From Shewanella sp. SNU WT4 (GTDB taxonomy: Bacteria > Pseudomonadota > Gammaproteobacteria > Enterobacterales > Shewanellaceae): 64,000 nt of DNA. The stretch's first letter is position 1. Each line of letters begins with the position of its first letter. Positions 28,039 through 36,060 of this stretch are shown here, piece after piece. The position numbers were made by a program, and so were the translations under genes. Below the pieces are notes generated by a model. That model did no database searches, had not been told where the DNA came from, and saw only the letters and a program-made list of their open reading frames with translations. Location of the stretch: assembly GCF_006494715.1 (NCBI RefSeq), contig NZ_CP041151.1:620001-684000 (forward strand). The letters are read 5' to 3'.

Positions 28039-29576
28039 CTGTCTCTTCTACACAAATTATTAGCAAAAAATGGAACTTTCTTGACTGGCGATGATCAGAT
28101 CATGCAAATTCACTCACTTCATCATTTTTAATGTCAATTTTTAACCCGAACAAATGGGCATATGATCACTTTCATCATGCTGAGCTAGGTGATAAACGAC
28201 GAGCGGCAAGGTTAACCGTCGTCGCTGAACACATGGCGGTTGGCAGCGGTAAATCGGTTGCCAGATCTTGTAATGGTGAAGATGCCAAACTCGAAGGAGC
28301 CTATCGATTGATCCGCAATGATAATGTTAGCCCATCTATGATCAGAGCCGCCGGTTTTGCTCGCACCGCCCAAGCGATTGAAAATATAAATGAAATACTT
28401 GCTCTCGAAGACACGACAGCCCTGAGTTATAAGCACAGTGTGGCGTCTGAATTAGGGAAATTAGGCAAACCTACCGATAAGTCTCGTGGTTGGTGGGTTC
28501 ATTCTGTCTTGCTACTGGATAGCCATACTTCTCGGACCTTGGGCTTGATCCACCAAGATTGGTGGTGTCGACCTGATAATCCCAACGAGGCCGATGAAAA
28601 AGAGAGCGGTAAATGGGCCGATGCATCCTATTTTACGCGGCAACGCTTGCAGGCTCACATGTCGCGAGTGATCTCAGTGTGTGATAGAGAAGCGGATATC
28701 ATGCATTATTTATCGGATAAACAATCACATAGTGAACGGTTTGTGGTGCGGGCAAAACATGCAAGAAACCTAGTAGAATACGAGGCTAAGCTGTTTGAGC
28801 ACATGGATAGTCATCCCGTTACCGGCGGATACACCATCGCCATCCCACAAAAAGGCATAAAGGAAGCCAGTGGGAAAAGCAAGAATCGTCCCTCGCGAAC
28901 AGCCAAACTCACCCTCAAAGCCAGTGCGGTTAACATCAAACATAATCGTCAGCAGCATGCGATTAATGTGGTGTACGCACAAGAGCTCAATCCTCCCCAA
29001 GGTGAAGATGGACTATCTTGGATGCTACTGACCAGTGAGCCGATTGACACGTTGGCGCAGCAACTTCATGTGATTGATATTTATACCACTAGATGGCGCA
29101 TTGAGGACTTTCATAAGGCGTGGAAAACCGGCGCGGGGGTTGAAAGGTTACGCATGACATCGCCAGACAACCTTGAGCGAGCGGCCTCGATACTTTGCTT
29201 TATTGGTGTGCGGCTACTGCAACTTCGGGAAGTGATGAGCCTGCCAATTTATCTGAGAAAAAGAGGGCAAATCGAAGCAGCGCAAAGCATGGAAAATCAA
29301 AGCTGCAGCAATGTCTTAGAGAATGATGAATGGCGAGTACTGATGCAGCTCTACAAGCCAAGGGGACATAAAGGCAAAGAAGCCCCAAATATGAAGTGGG
29401 CTTATCAATCCTTGGCCAAACTAGGAGGCTTTAATGATAGCAAGCGCACGGGAATGGCCAGCTGGTCCACGATTTGGGAGGGATGGGATGATCTTCAGGC
29501 TCAGGTAAAGGGGTATCGCTTAGCCAAAGCCCTATTTGAAGCCGGAGAAACGCTATGAGATCTGATCAAGAGACAG
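28039..29576 (+). mobile_element. IS50/Tn5-like insertion sequence (IS4 family), 1538 bp
   Basis: The left end is CTGTCTCTTCTACACAAAT (28039-28057), matching 16 of 19 positions of the Tn5 outside end. The right end (29558-29576), read inward, is CTGTCTCTTGATCAGATCT, identical to the Tn5 inside end as I remember it. Length is 1538 bp, against 1534 for IS50. Exact 9-bp direct repeats flank it. One complete transposase is encoded. Dam (GATC) sites occur at the right end and around 28094-28102 upstream of the transposase, as in IS50, where methylation restrains transposition. Confidence 0.97.
28131..29558 (+). CDS. tnp: IS50/Tn5-type transposase
   Basis: A 475-residue DDE transposase, collinear with Tn5 transposase (476 aa). 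The catalytic triad is Asp94 in LALEDTTALSY, Asp185 in SVCDREADI and Glu in TTRWRIEDFHKAWKTGAG (about residue 323), with the YREK-like signature region. Other near-identical stretches are KSRGWWVHSVLLL, DEKESGKWADA, ERFVVRAKH and LGGFNDSKRTGMASW. The stop codon overlaps the right inverted repeat, as in IS50. Met70 in SPSMIRAAGF could start an inhibitor form analogous to Tn5 Inh. The ATG overlaps the stop of the truncated LysR frame (TAATG). Confidence 0.97.
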   Translation: MSIFNPNKWAYDHFHHAELGDKRRAARLTVVAEHMAVGSGKSVARSCNGEDAKLEGAYRLIRNDNVSPSMIRAAGFARTAQAIENINEILALEDTTALSYKHSVASELGKLGKPTDKSRGWWVHSVLLLDSHTSRTLGLIHQDWWCRPDNPNEADEKESGKWADASYFTRQRLQAHMSRVISVCDREADIMHYLSDKQSHSERFVVRAKHARNLVEYEAKLFEHMDSHPVTGGYTIAIPQKGIKEASGKSKNRPSRTAKLTLKASAVNIKHNRQQHAINVVYAQELNPPQGEDGLSWMLLTSEPIDTLAQQLHVIDIYTTRWRIEDFHKAWKTGAGVERLRMTSPDNLERAASILCFIGVRLLQLREVMSLPIYLRKRGQIEAAQSMENQSCSNVLENDEWRVLMQLYKPRGHKGKEAPNMKWAYQSLAKLGGFNDSKRTGMASWSTIWEGWDDLQAQVKGYRLAKALFEAGETL

Positions 29577-29585
29577 GGCGTTGAC
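29577..29585. repeat. Target-site duplication of IS50-like element, right copy
   Basis: GGCGTTGAC, identical to 28030-28038. Confidence 0.97.
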
Positions 29586-30474
29586 CTTTTAAGTCTAAGT
29601 ATATTCGTACTCTTGTACGAGTCCGAATCCGCAACCGTTGTTTCTCGACAATTAAATATTCCAGCCCCTAAAATTAGTCGTTGCTTAAAGAGTTTGCGCG
29701 AATCATTTGATAATGAATTATTTGTGCGTCGTCGATATGGTATGTGCCCCAATGCGGTAGCATCACAAATATATCCAATTGCTAAAGGTATAATCGCCAG
29801 TGCAGAGGCTTTTAATCATATTCACGCTGAGGCTAAAGTACTAACTAATCAGTTTGTGATTGCTTTGCCTGATTATTTTGCCTGTTCTTTAACTAAGGAT
29901 TTACTGGTTAAGCTTAAGCAGTTTAATGATAAATTCAATTTAGTCCTGGAGCAGTGGCATGCTAACTCTTGGCAAGAAGTCATCAACGATAAGTTATCTT
30001 TTACCTTATGCTGCCATTCATCCCTTGATGAGTTGCAATCCTTAAGTGATAAATTAGATGTTATTCCGCTCATTCAGTTATCTAATTTATATTTATTAGC
30101 ATCATCAGAACACCCTATTTTGTCACAAGAGATTAGTCTTGAATCTATTGCTCAATACCCTTATGTCGATACTGAATTTGCTAAATTGGATGAGTACACC
30201 CCGTTTCAGCGCTTCTGTAATAGCCAAGGGATTGAGTTACAGACAGAGTTAACTGTGCGTAATACCAGTAGCCTGATAGATTATATGTATTCCCATACCA
30301 GCTTAGCGCTAACCTCTTATCGCACCTTGTACGATAAGTTTGCGATGATCCCAGGCTTACATGCTTGCCAAATATCGAAAGTCGAAGCGGCTAGGTTGCA
30401 TCAAGGTCAGGATACGCCTTGGTTATTTTTATTAAAAAAACGCGGCAATAGCGATCCTAAACTTGAGCAGTTGA

Positions 30475-31467
30475 TTATGACGTTGTCAGAATTGGTGAAA
30501 GATCATTTGGAGTGATCTGATCTTGCTTAGCGCAGGCCATGAGTGATTCTCTCACCCAGCGATGCCCTGGGTCTTCCCTGTGTCTTTGATGCCATAACAA
30601 CACATACGCCATCGGGCTAAATGGCGTGGGCAAAGGTAATTCCACCAAGGGATAGATTTTTACGGCGTGCTTGGCAAAGCTTTCTGGCAAGGTAAACACT
30701 AAATCGCTATTGGCGCAGATATTGGACGCCCCATAAAAATCCGGCACTATCACGCTAAGCTTGCGATGCTGACCAGAGCGCGCGAGGTGATAATCTAATG
30801 CCCACCAATCGTTACCTTCACAGCGCACTTGTACATGCGACAGACTGAGATAAAAATCCAGATCCCAATGACCTTTGTCATATGCCAATAAGGCCGGATG
30901 ATCTTTACGCACCAAACACACTTGTTGATGAGTAAATAAGGTTTGGCAGACTAATTCTTTCGGCAAATTATCAAAAAGCTCGCCAGTTTGCGGGGTTAGA
31001 TCTCGGCCTGTAATGCCAAAATCCACTTGTCCCATGAGCAAGGCTTGCAGTGAATGCTCGGTCCACACATAAGAGCTGAACCTAATATTGGGCGCCTCGT
31101 TCAATGCCTTGCCAATAAAGTGCGTTAATAAGGTTTCATAGGCACTTTCAACCATGGCAAAGCTAAATTGGCGATCGCAACTGGCAGCGATAAATTGCGG
31201 TGGCTGGGTGAGTTCGGCAATGCCTTGCAACAGCTTGGGTAAGCGCTCTGCAATTTGCTGGGCATGGGCCGTAGGCTTTAAGCCATGGGCGGTGCGCTGA
31301 AACAAGGGATCATCAAGCATGTCCCGCAATTTGGCGAGTTGCTTACTGAGCGCCGATTGGCTCAAGTTGAGGCGGCGAGAAGCGCGGGTGACATTTTGCT
31401 CTTCTAAGAGCACCTGCAAAATAACCAGTAAATTAAGATCTAGCCTGATCAGTTTATCCAGCTTCAT
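30475..31467 (-). CDS. LysR-family regulator
   Basis: A 330-residue LysR-type regulator of the NodD/LeuO-like subgroup: helix-turn-helix LNLLVILQVLLEEQNVTRAS then LNLSQSALSKQLAKLRDMLDDPLFQR, followed by the effector domain (VDFGITGRDL). GGAATAACTG precedes the ATG. It is divergent from the Bcr/CflA transporter gene at 31575, the usual arrangement in which the regulator controls its neighbouring exporter. Its 3' end overlaps that of the broken LysR gene by 41 bp in convergent orientation. Confidence 0.9.
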   Translation of the reverse strand: MKLDKLIRLDLNLLVILQVLLEEQNVTRASRRLNLSQSALSKQLAKLRDMLDDPLFQRTAHGLKPTAHAQQIAERLPKLLQGIAELTQPPQFIAASCDRQFSFAMVESAYETLLTHFIGKALNEAPNIRFSSYVWTEHSLQALLMGQVDFGITGRDLTPQTGELFDNLPKELVCQTLFTHQQVCLVRKDHPALLAYDKGHWDLDFYLSLSHVQVRCEGNDWWALDYHLARSGQHRKLSVIVPDFYGASNICANSDLVFTLPESFAKHAVKIYPLVELPLPTPFSPMAYVLLWHQRHREDPGHRWVRESLMACAKQDQITPNDLSPILTTS

Positions 31468-31574
31468 CAGTTATTCCAAAATGGAAATTCATTTAGTAAA
31501 GAATATCATTTCATTCATAACTTGGGCAGGGCTTACAATAGTTGCCATATTTTTAGTGTGAATTCAGAGATTGT

Positions 31575-32810
31575 ATGCGACCCAATTTATTACCTTTATT
31601 GATGTTTATGGTGCTGTTAAGCCCTATGGCCATAGATATTTATTTACCTTCTATGCCAGTAATGGCGACCGAATTTGGTGTTAGCGCCAGTGACGTGCAA
31701 TCTACCTTAGTATTGTTTTTATTCGCCATGGGTGTCGGGCAAATTGTGATCGGCCCGCTCGCCGATCGCTTTGGACGTCGCCCTGTGGTGCTTGCTGGTA
31801 TCAGCATGTATGTATTAAGTAGCTTGATGGCTGTATTAGCTCAGGACTTTAGTTACTTGCAGTTAGCTCGGGTACTGCAAGGATTTGCCGCCTGCGCCTC
31901 ATCAATAGTGGTATTTAGTGCGGTGCGTGATTGCTTTAGCCCGCAAGAAAGCGCCAAAGTATACAGCTATTTAAATGGCGCAATTTGCGTGATCCCAGCC
32001 TTAGCCCCGACCTTAGGCGGCTTGTTAGCCTTGCAGTTTGGCTGGCGCTCAACCTTTATGTTTATGGCGGTTTACGGCTTAATCATGTTAAGTGTGGTTG
32101 CGCTGCGTTTTAAAGAAACTCGCCCTGAGCATACCATTAGCACTGGCCCCTTATATCGCTGGAATCGTTATCAGCCAGTGCTCAGCAACAGCCATTTTAT
32201 GTTTTATGCGCTGACATGTATGTCAGGCATGGGCGCTATCTTGTGTTATGTCTCTTACTCGCCAGTATGGTTGATTCATCACTTAGGTATTTCGGAATTA
32301 GGCTTTAGTGGCTTGTTTGGCCTTAATGCCATAGTCAATGTGATTGCCTGTTTTGCGGCGCCGTTAGTGATTAAGCGCTTAGGGAATCGCATGACTGTGA
32401 TAGTGGCGCAGGGATTAATGCTGTTAGCGGCGTTATTGCTTTTGGTATTGCATCAGCTTATTCCCGCGCAAGGCATGGCGGGCGCTTTGAGCTATATGCT
32501 ACCTATGATGCTGTTATGTAGCGGTTTTGCCTTATTGCTTGGGCCTGCAACATCAATGGCGCTTGCGCCTTTTGGTGAGCGCGCTGGTACGGCGACCGCT
32601 ATGCTGGGCTTTATTCAAATGAGTGGCGCATCAATTGTGGCTGGCATTATTCAGCAAACCTCACTGGAGGCGCCAGTAGCGGTTGCCACTGTGATGGGCG
32701 GTTTATCGGCGGCATTTATTGGCATTATGTTGATGAATCGCTTTGGTCATTGGCACCGCGAGCCTGAAGCTGAATTAGACGCTGAGCTTGAAACTGCTGC
32801 TGAGCGTTAG
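31575..32810 (+). CDS. Bcr/CflA-family MFS multidrug exporter
   Basis: A 411-residue, 12-helix MFS exporter. The N-terminus (LLMFMVLLSPMAIDIYLPSM) and the first cytoplasmic loop (IGPLADRFGRRPVVLAG) are typical of the Bcr/CflA group (bicyclomycin, chloramphenicol, sulfonamide exporters), as is LQGFAACASSIVVFSAVRD in helix 4-5. The C-terminal tail is acidic. The specific substrate cannot be read. Divergent from a LysR gene across about 105 bp; a strong terminator follows. Confidence 0.88.
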   Translation: MRPNLLPLLMFMVLLSPMAIDIYLPSMPVMATEFGVSASDVQSTLVLFLFAMGVGQIVIGPLADRFGRRPVVLAGISMYVLSSLMAVLAQDFSYLQLARVLQGFAACASSIVVFSAVRDCFSPQESAKVYSYLNGAICVIPALAPTLGGLLALQFGWRSTFMFMAVYGLIMLSVVALRFKETRPEHTISTGPLYRWNRYQPVLSNSHFMFYALTCMSGMGAILCYVSYSPVWLIHHLGISELGFSGLFGLNAIVNVIACFAAPLVIKRLGNRMTVIVAQGLMLLAALLLLVLHQLIPAQGMAGALSYMLPMMLLCSGFALLLGPATSMALAPFGERAGTATAMLGFIQMSGASIVAGIIQQTSLEAPVAVATVMGGLSAAFIGIMLMNRFGHWHREPEAELDAELETAAER

Positions 32811-32835
32811 AGCTTGATTTGTGACTTGATAATTT

Positions 32836-32862
32836 AAAGCCCAGTTACTGGGCTTTTTTTAT
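32836..32862 (+). terminator. Rho-independent terminator after the Bcr/CflA gene
   Basis: AAAGCCCAG / CTGGGCTTT 9-bp stem with a TTA loop, followed by TTTTT. About 25 bp past the stop. Confidence 0.95.
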
Positions 32863-33013
32863 GCTTATCTTTTTATGCTTAAATGGTGTGAATTGGCAAT
32901 TTAGCCGTTGGCTGTTGCTGCCAAAACTTATGCGCATCTAATGCTGACGCACTCTTAACCTCTGCGGCAGTTTGACGTAGACTAGCGCGCTTAATTTTCC
33001 CACTGTGAGTGAC

Positions 33014-33622
33014 ATGTCTAAACGTCGTTATTGCCTTGATTGCGAGTATCCGCAAAGCGCGTGTCTGTGCGCCAGTATTAACGTGATGCAAAGCCAGGTG
33101 CAATTAGTCGTGCTGCAGCACCCTTCAGAAGTGCAGCATGCTAAAAATAGTGTGCGTCTGTTAAAGCAAGTGTTGCCTCAGTGCGAAGTGCATGTGGGTG
33201 AGTTGCCTGAAGATTTTGACTGTTTGCGGCAGCGCCTAACGCAAACATCCACTCAAGTATTAGTGGCTTACCCCAGTGAGTCGAGTGTGGCCATTGAAAC
33301 TGTGGCGATCGAAAATCCTGCCCATACCACTTTGTTGTTGATTGATGGCACTTGGCGTAAGGCTTTGAAGATACTTAAGCTCAACCCTTGGCTACAAGAG
33401 TATCAAGCTGTGCATTTAGGGGATGATTACCAAGGGCGTTATCGTATTCGTAAGGCTAAACGTAGCGATAGTCTCTCAAGCTTAGAAGCGGCGGCTTATA
33501 GTCTAGCCGCGCTTGAAAACGAGTTAGATATCAGCCCTATGTTAGCGGCCTTTGATGCTATGGTGGCGCGCCAGATTGCCGCAATGCCAGCGGCAGTCCA
33601 AGCCAGATACCAAGAGTTCTAA
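33014..33622 (+). CDS. tapT: DTW-domain tRNA-uridine aminocarboxypropyltransferase
   Basis: A 202-residue DTW-domain protein. The N-terminal cysteines (RYCLDCEYPQSACLC) form a zinc-knuckle-like site, and the signature LLLIDGTWRKALKIL contains the D-x-T-W motif, with RYRIRKAK and LSSLEAAAYSLAALE downstream. E. coli TapT (YfiP) transfers the 3-amino-3-carboxypropyl group of S-adenosylmethionine to U47 of tRNA (acp3U). The orthology is inferred from the motif order. ATG 33014 is chosen; an in-frame GTG three codons earlier is also possible. Confidence 0.85.
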   Translation: MSKRRYCLDCEYPQSACLCASINVMQSQVQLVVLQHPSEVQHAKNSVRLLKQVLPQCEVHVGELPEDFDCLRQRLTQTSTQVLVAYPSESSVAIETVAIENPAHTTLLLIDGTWRKALKILKLNPWLQEYQAVHLGDDYQGRYRIRKAKRSDSLSSLEAAAYSLAALENELDISPMLAAFDAMVARQIAAMPAAVQARYQEF

Positions 33623-33649
33623 CTCCTAATCCCAATGCTAATTGACTCA

Positions 33650-35701
33650 TTAGTCCAAATACTTCTGTGTAAACTCAGTGGCAGGGCAGGGATGATTGAA
33701 CAGAAATCCTTGGCCAAATCCGTGACCCATAGTTTTAAATTGCTGCCATTGGCTTTCAGTTTCTATGCCTTCGGCCACGAAATTAAGATCGAGCGCTTTA
33801 GTCAGAAATACCATAGCTTGATAGAATTTCATCCCAGTTTCTGTGTCGATTTGTTGGGTAAAATCAGCATCAATTTTAATACTATCAATCGGTAAACTGC
33901 TTAAGCGGCTAAGAGATGATAGGCCGCTACCAAAGTCATCAATGGCAATCCCCACGCCTTTACGCTTCAGTGCCATTAAAGTTGCTTTGACGGCTTCAGG
34001 TCGTCTGATTAGGGCGCTTTCGGTGATTTCAATGCTTAATAAATTGGGCGGCAATTTAGCTCGCGCGAGCGCATTGTCGACATGCTCAATAAAATCTGGG
34101 TGCTCTAACTGTAGCGGTGAGACATTAACGCTAATACGCACGCCGCGCTGATACTGTTTACGCCACTGCGCGGCTTGCTGACAGGCTTGCGATAATACCC
34201 AATTGCCCACGCTGATAATTAGGCCAGATTCCTCTAATTGCTGAATAAAATCTATCGCCTCAATCACATGGTCTTTATCTATTTGCCAACGTAATAAGGC
34301 TTCGGCCGCCATTAATTCGCCGGTGTCATTGGCTATGATGGCTTGATAGTAGAGCATAAATTGATTAAGGCTTAAGGCGTGCCTTAAGGCATTCAAAAAG
34401 GTGACTTTTTGCTCCGCCATCAGTTGCAGTTCTTGGCTGTAGAAGACGATATGATCGAGACTCTTTTTGGCGCTATACATAGCGGTATCGGCGCGGCTAA
34501 TTAATTGCGTTGCTTGCTCGCCATGCTCAGGGAATAAAGTGATGCCTATGCTAGTACCGAGATAAAACTTCTGACCTTCTAATTCAAATGGGGTATCAAA
34601 CAGACTCAGCACTTGGCGCGCTAACTTAGCCACTTGCTCACGACTATCGCATTGGTTGATGAGTAAGGTAAATTCATCGCCGCCTAAACGGCAGCATAGA
34701 TTATCCACTGGGCAGCCGGCTTCTAATCGCGCGGCAACAAGTTGCAGTACCATATCGCCCATGGCATGACCAAAACAGTCATTAATATTTTTAAAACCAT
34801 TGAGATCTAAAAACATTAACGCGCCCATGCCGGACTTGGCTCTGTCAATTTTGGCAAGCGCATCTTGCAGTGACAGCTTAAGCTGCCTGCGATTGGCAAG
34901 CCCAGTTAAGCTGTCATGGGTGGCTTGATAAGTAAGGTGATGTTGCAACGCTTTTTTGTCGGTGATATCCGAGAAAATATTGACGCAGTAGCTATCGCCA
35001 GCATTGGATTTGAGCCAGCGTTGACTTAGCCATGCCGGGAAGCGGCTACCATCGGCCTTAGTTTTCATGACTTCGCCTTGCCAAGCCATGCCCATTTGCA
35101 TTAATTGGTTCTGGCCTTCAAGAAACAGCGTTTGCTGCGCTATACCTATCAGTTGTTGTTGGCTATAACCGCTGATCCTAAACATAGCATTATTGGCCGC
35201 TATGATGGTGCCAGCGGCATCTGTGATATACACAGCCTCGGCGCTATGGCCAAGCGATGCATCGAGTATTTCTCGCGGAATATCACTAAAAGTCGTGTCT
35301 GCTGATTGCTGGCTACGCTCTTGTAAGCGTCGCTCTAATAGTCGAATCGCCAGTAAATGACAGTCTTGATGGTGATAACTAGTGGCTCTTAATTGGCAAG
35401 CCATTAATTTTTCATTGTTATTGCCATCAACAAATAGCCACTGGAAGTGGTGATCGCGCTTAGGGCTCCATAATGACAAGCATTCTATGCTCTGTTGACC
35501 ATTGGATTGTAAGCGCGCAGACAATTGTGAAATATTTATGCCGTTGATTTCATCGGGGCTGACAGCCAGGGCGTCAGCGAAAGTGGCTGAGCACCCTAAA
35601 ATCTTACCTTTACATAAGAGCGCCAGCGCGGCGTTCTCATTGGCAAGAGGCGTGAGTGCTTTCGATGAAAGTTGAGCGAGTATCTGTTGCCAAGGACTCA
35701 T
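33650..35701 (-). CDS. PAS-GGDEF-EAL c-di-GMP signalling protein
   Basis: A 683-residue cytoplasmic protein. An N-terminal PAS-like region (1-130) precedes a recognisable PAS domain (150-260; GHSAEAVYITDAAGTIIAAN). The GGDEF domain (265-425) has an intact RLGGDEF, but the RxxD inhibitory site is absent: the equivalent stretch is CPVDNLCCRLGGDEF. The EAL domain (430-683) keeps the catalytic set: AEALLRW, NVSPLQLE, IEITESAL, AIDDFGSGLSSL, IKIDADF, VAEGIET and GQGFLF. Both activities are therefore possible. It has no membrane segment. It is divergent from another EAL gene at 36061 and convergent with the DTW gene. Confidence 0.92.
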   Translation of the reverse strand: MSPWQQILAQLSSKALTPLANENAALALLCKGKILGCSATFADALAVSPDEINGINISQLSARLQSNGQQSIECLSLWSPKRDHHFQWLFVDGNNNEKLMACQLRATSYHHQDCHLLAIRLLERRLQERSQQSADTTFSDIPREILDASLGHSAEAVYITDAAGTIIAANNAMFRISGYSQQQLIGIAQQTLFLEGQNQLMQMGMAWQGEVMKTKADGSRFPAWLSQRWLKSNAGDSYCVNIFSDITDKKALQHHLTYQATHDSLTGLANRRQLKLSLQDALAKIDRAKSGMGALMFLDLNGFKNINDCFGHAMGDMVLQLVAARLEAGCPVDNLCCRLGGDEFTLLINQCDSREQVAKLARQVLSLFDTPFELEGQKFYLGTSIGITLFPEHGEQATQLISRADTAMYSAKKSLDHIVFYSQELQLMAEQKVTFLNALRHALSLNQFMLYYQAIIANDTGELMAAEALLRWQIDKDHVIEAIDFIQQLEESGLIISVGNWVLSQACQQAAQWRKQYQRGVRISVNVSPLQLEHPDFIEHVDNALARAKLPPNLLSIEITESALIRRPEAVKATLMALKRKGVGIAIDDFGSGLSSLSRLSSLPIDSIKIDADFTQQIDTETGMKFYQAMVFLTKALDLNFVAEGIETESQWQQFKTMGHGFGQGFLFNHPCPATEFTQKYLD

Positions 35702-36060
35702 GGAATAAGAGTCTCCCTAAATGTTCCTTATTAGCGCGGGTGATTAGTCGAGTATTTCCCTATGTACTAATCTTTGAGTATTAAATCTTCTTATTAAATC
35801 CGCCAATGAATGATAAAATCTCAATGAACGTCTACATCCATTACGGTTGTGAATATTTTGTAGAAAGTTTTGATTAAATATAAAGATTATTTCTTTAAAA
35901 ATTAAAGCTTATTTTAGCCGCTATGACTATTATTTTTTGTTGATTTTTAAGGGTATGTCGCATTCGTCAGATAGAATCTGGTTGTCACAATGTTAAATGG
36001 ACTTATTCCTCTTACTAGTTAATGGATAACTGTTAATTTTTAAAGCGAGAATGGCGCTCA
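35702..36060. other. Divergent AT-rich region between two c-di-GMP genes
   Basis: About 360 bases, very AT-rich, no gene. It contains long A/T stretches (35870-35950) that would suit UP-element or H-NS-type binding. No palindrome could be assigned with confidence. Confidence 0.5.

Larger units (their letters stand above)
28015..30515 (+). pseudogene. LysR-type regulator gene disrupted by IS50-like insertion
   Basis: Two parts of one LysR reading frame flank the insertion. The 5' part (28015-28038; GTG at 28015 or 28018, with AAGGAGCT upstream) encodes VVNVEGVD. The 3' part resumes in the same frame at 29577 and reads GVDLLSLSIFVLLYESESAT, then RQLNIPAPKISRCLKSLRESFDNELFVRR, the typical LysR helix-turn-helix, and continues through the effector domain to 30515. 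Removing the element and one copy of the 9-bp duplication restores an uninterrupted protein of about 316 residues. The remaining downstream ORF has a TTG at 29613 but would lack the start of the DNA-binding domain. The gene is divergent from the cytochrome/NrfD operon and was probably its regulator (inference). Confidence 0.9.

Noticed and set aside
27946..28131. 61-codon ORF before the IS50-like transposase as an independent small gene
   Set aside because: It is the broken 5' end of the LysR gene joined by chance to the IS left end; the exact 9-bp duplication and restored frame explain it.
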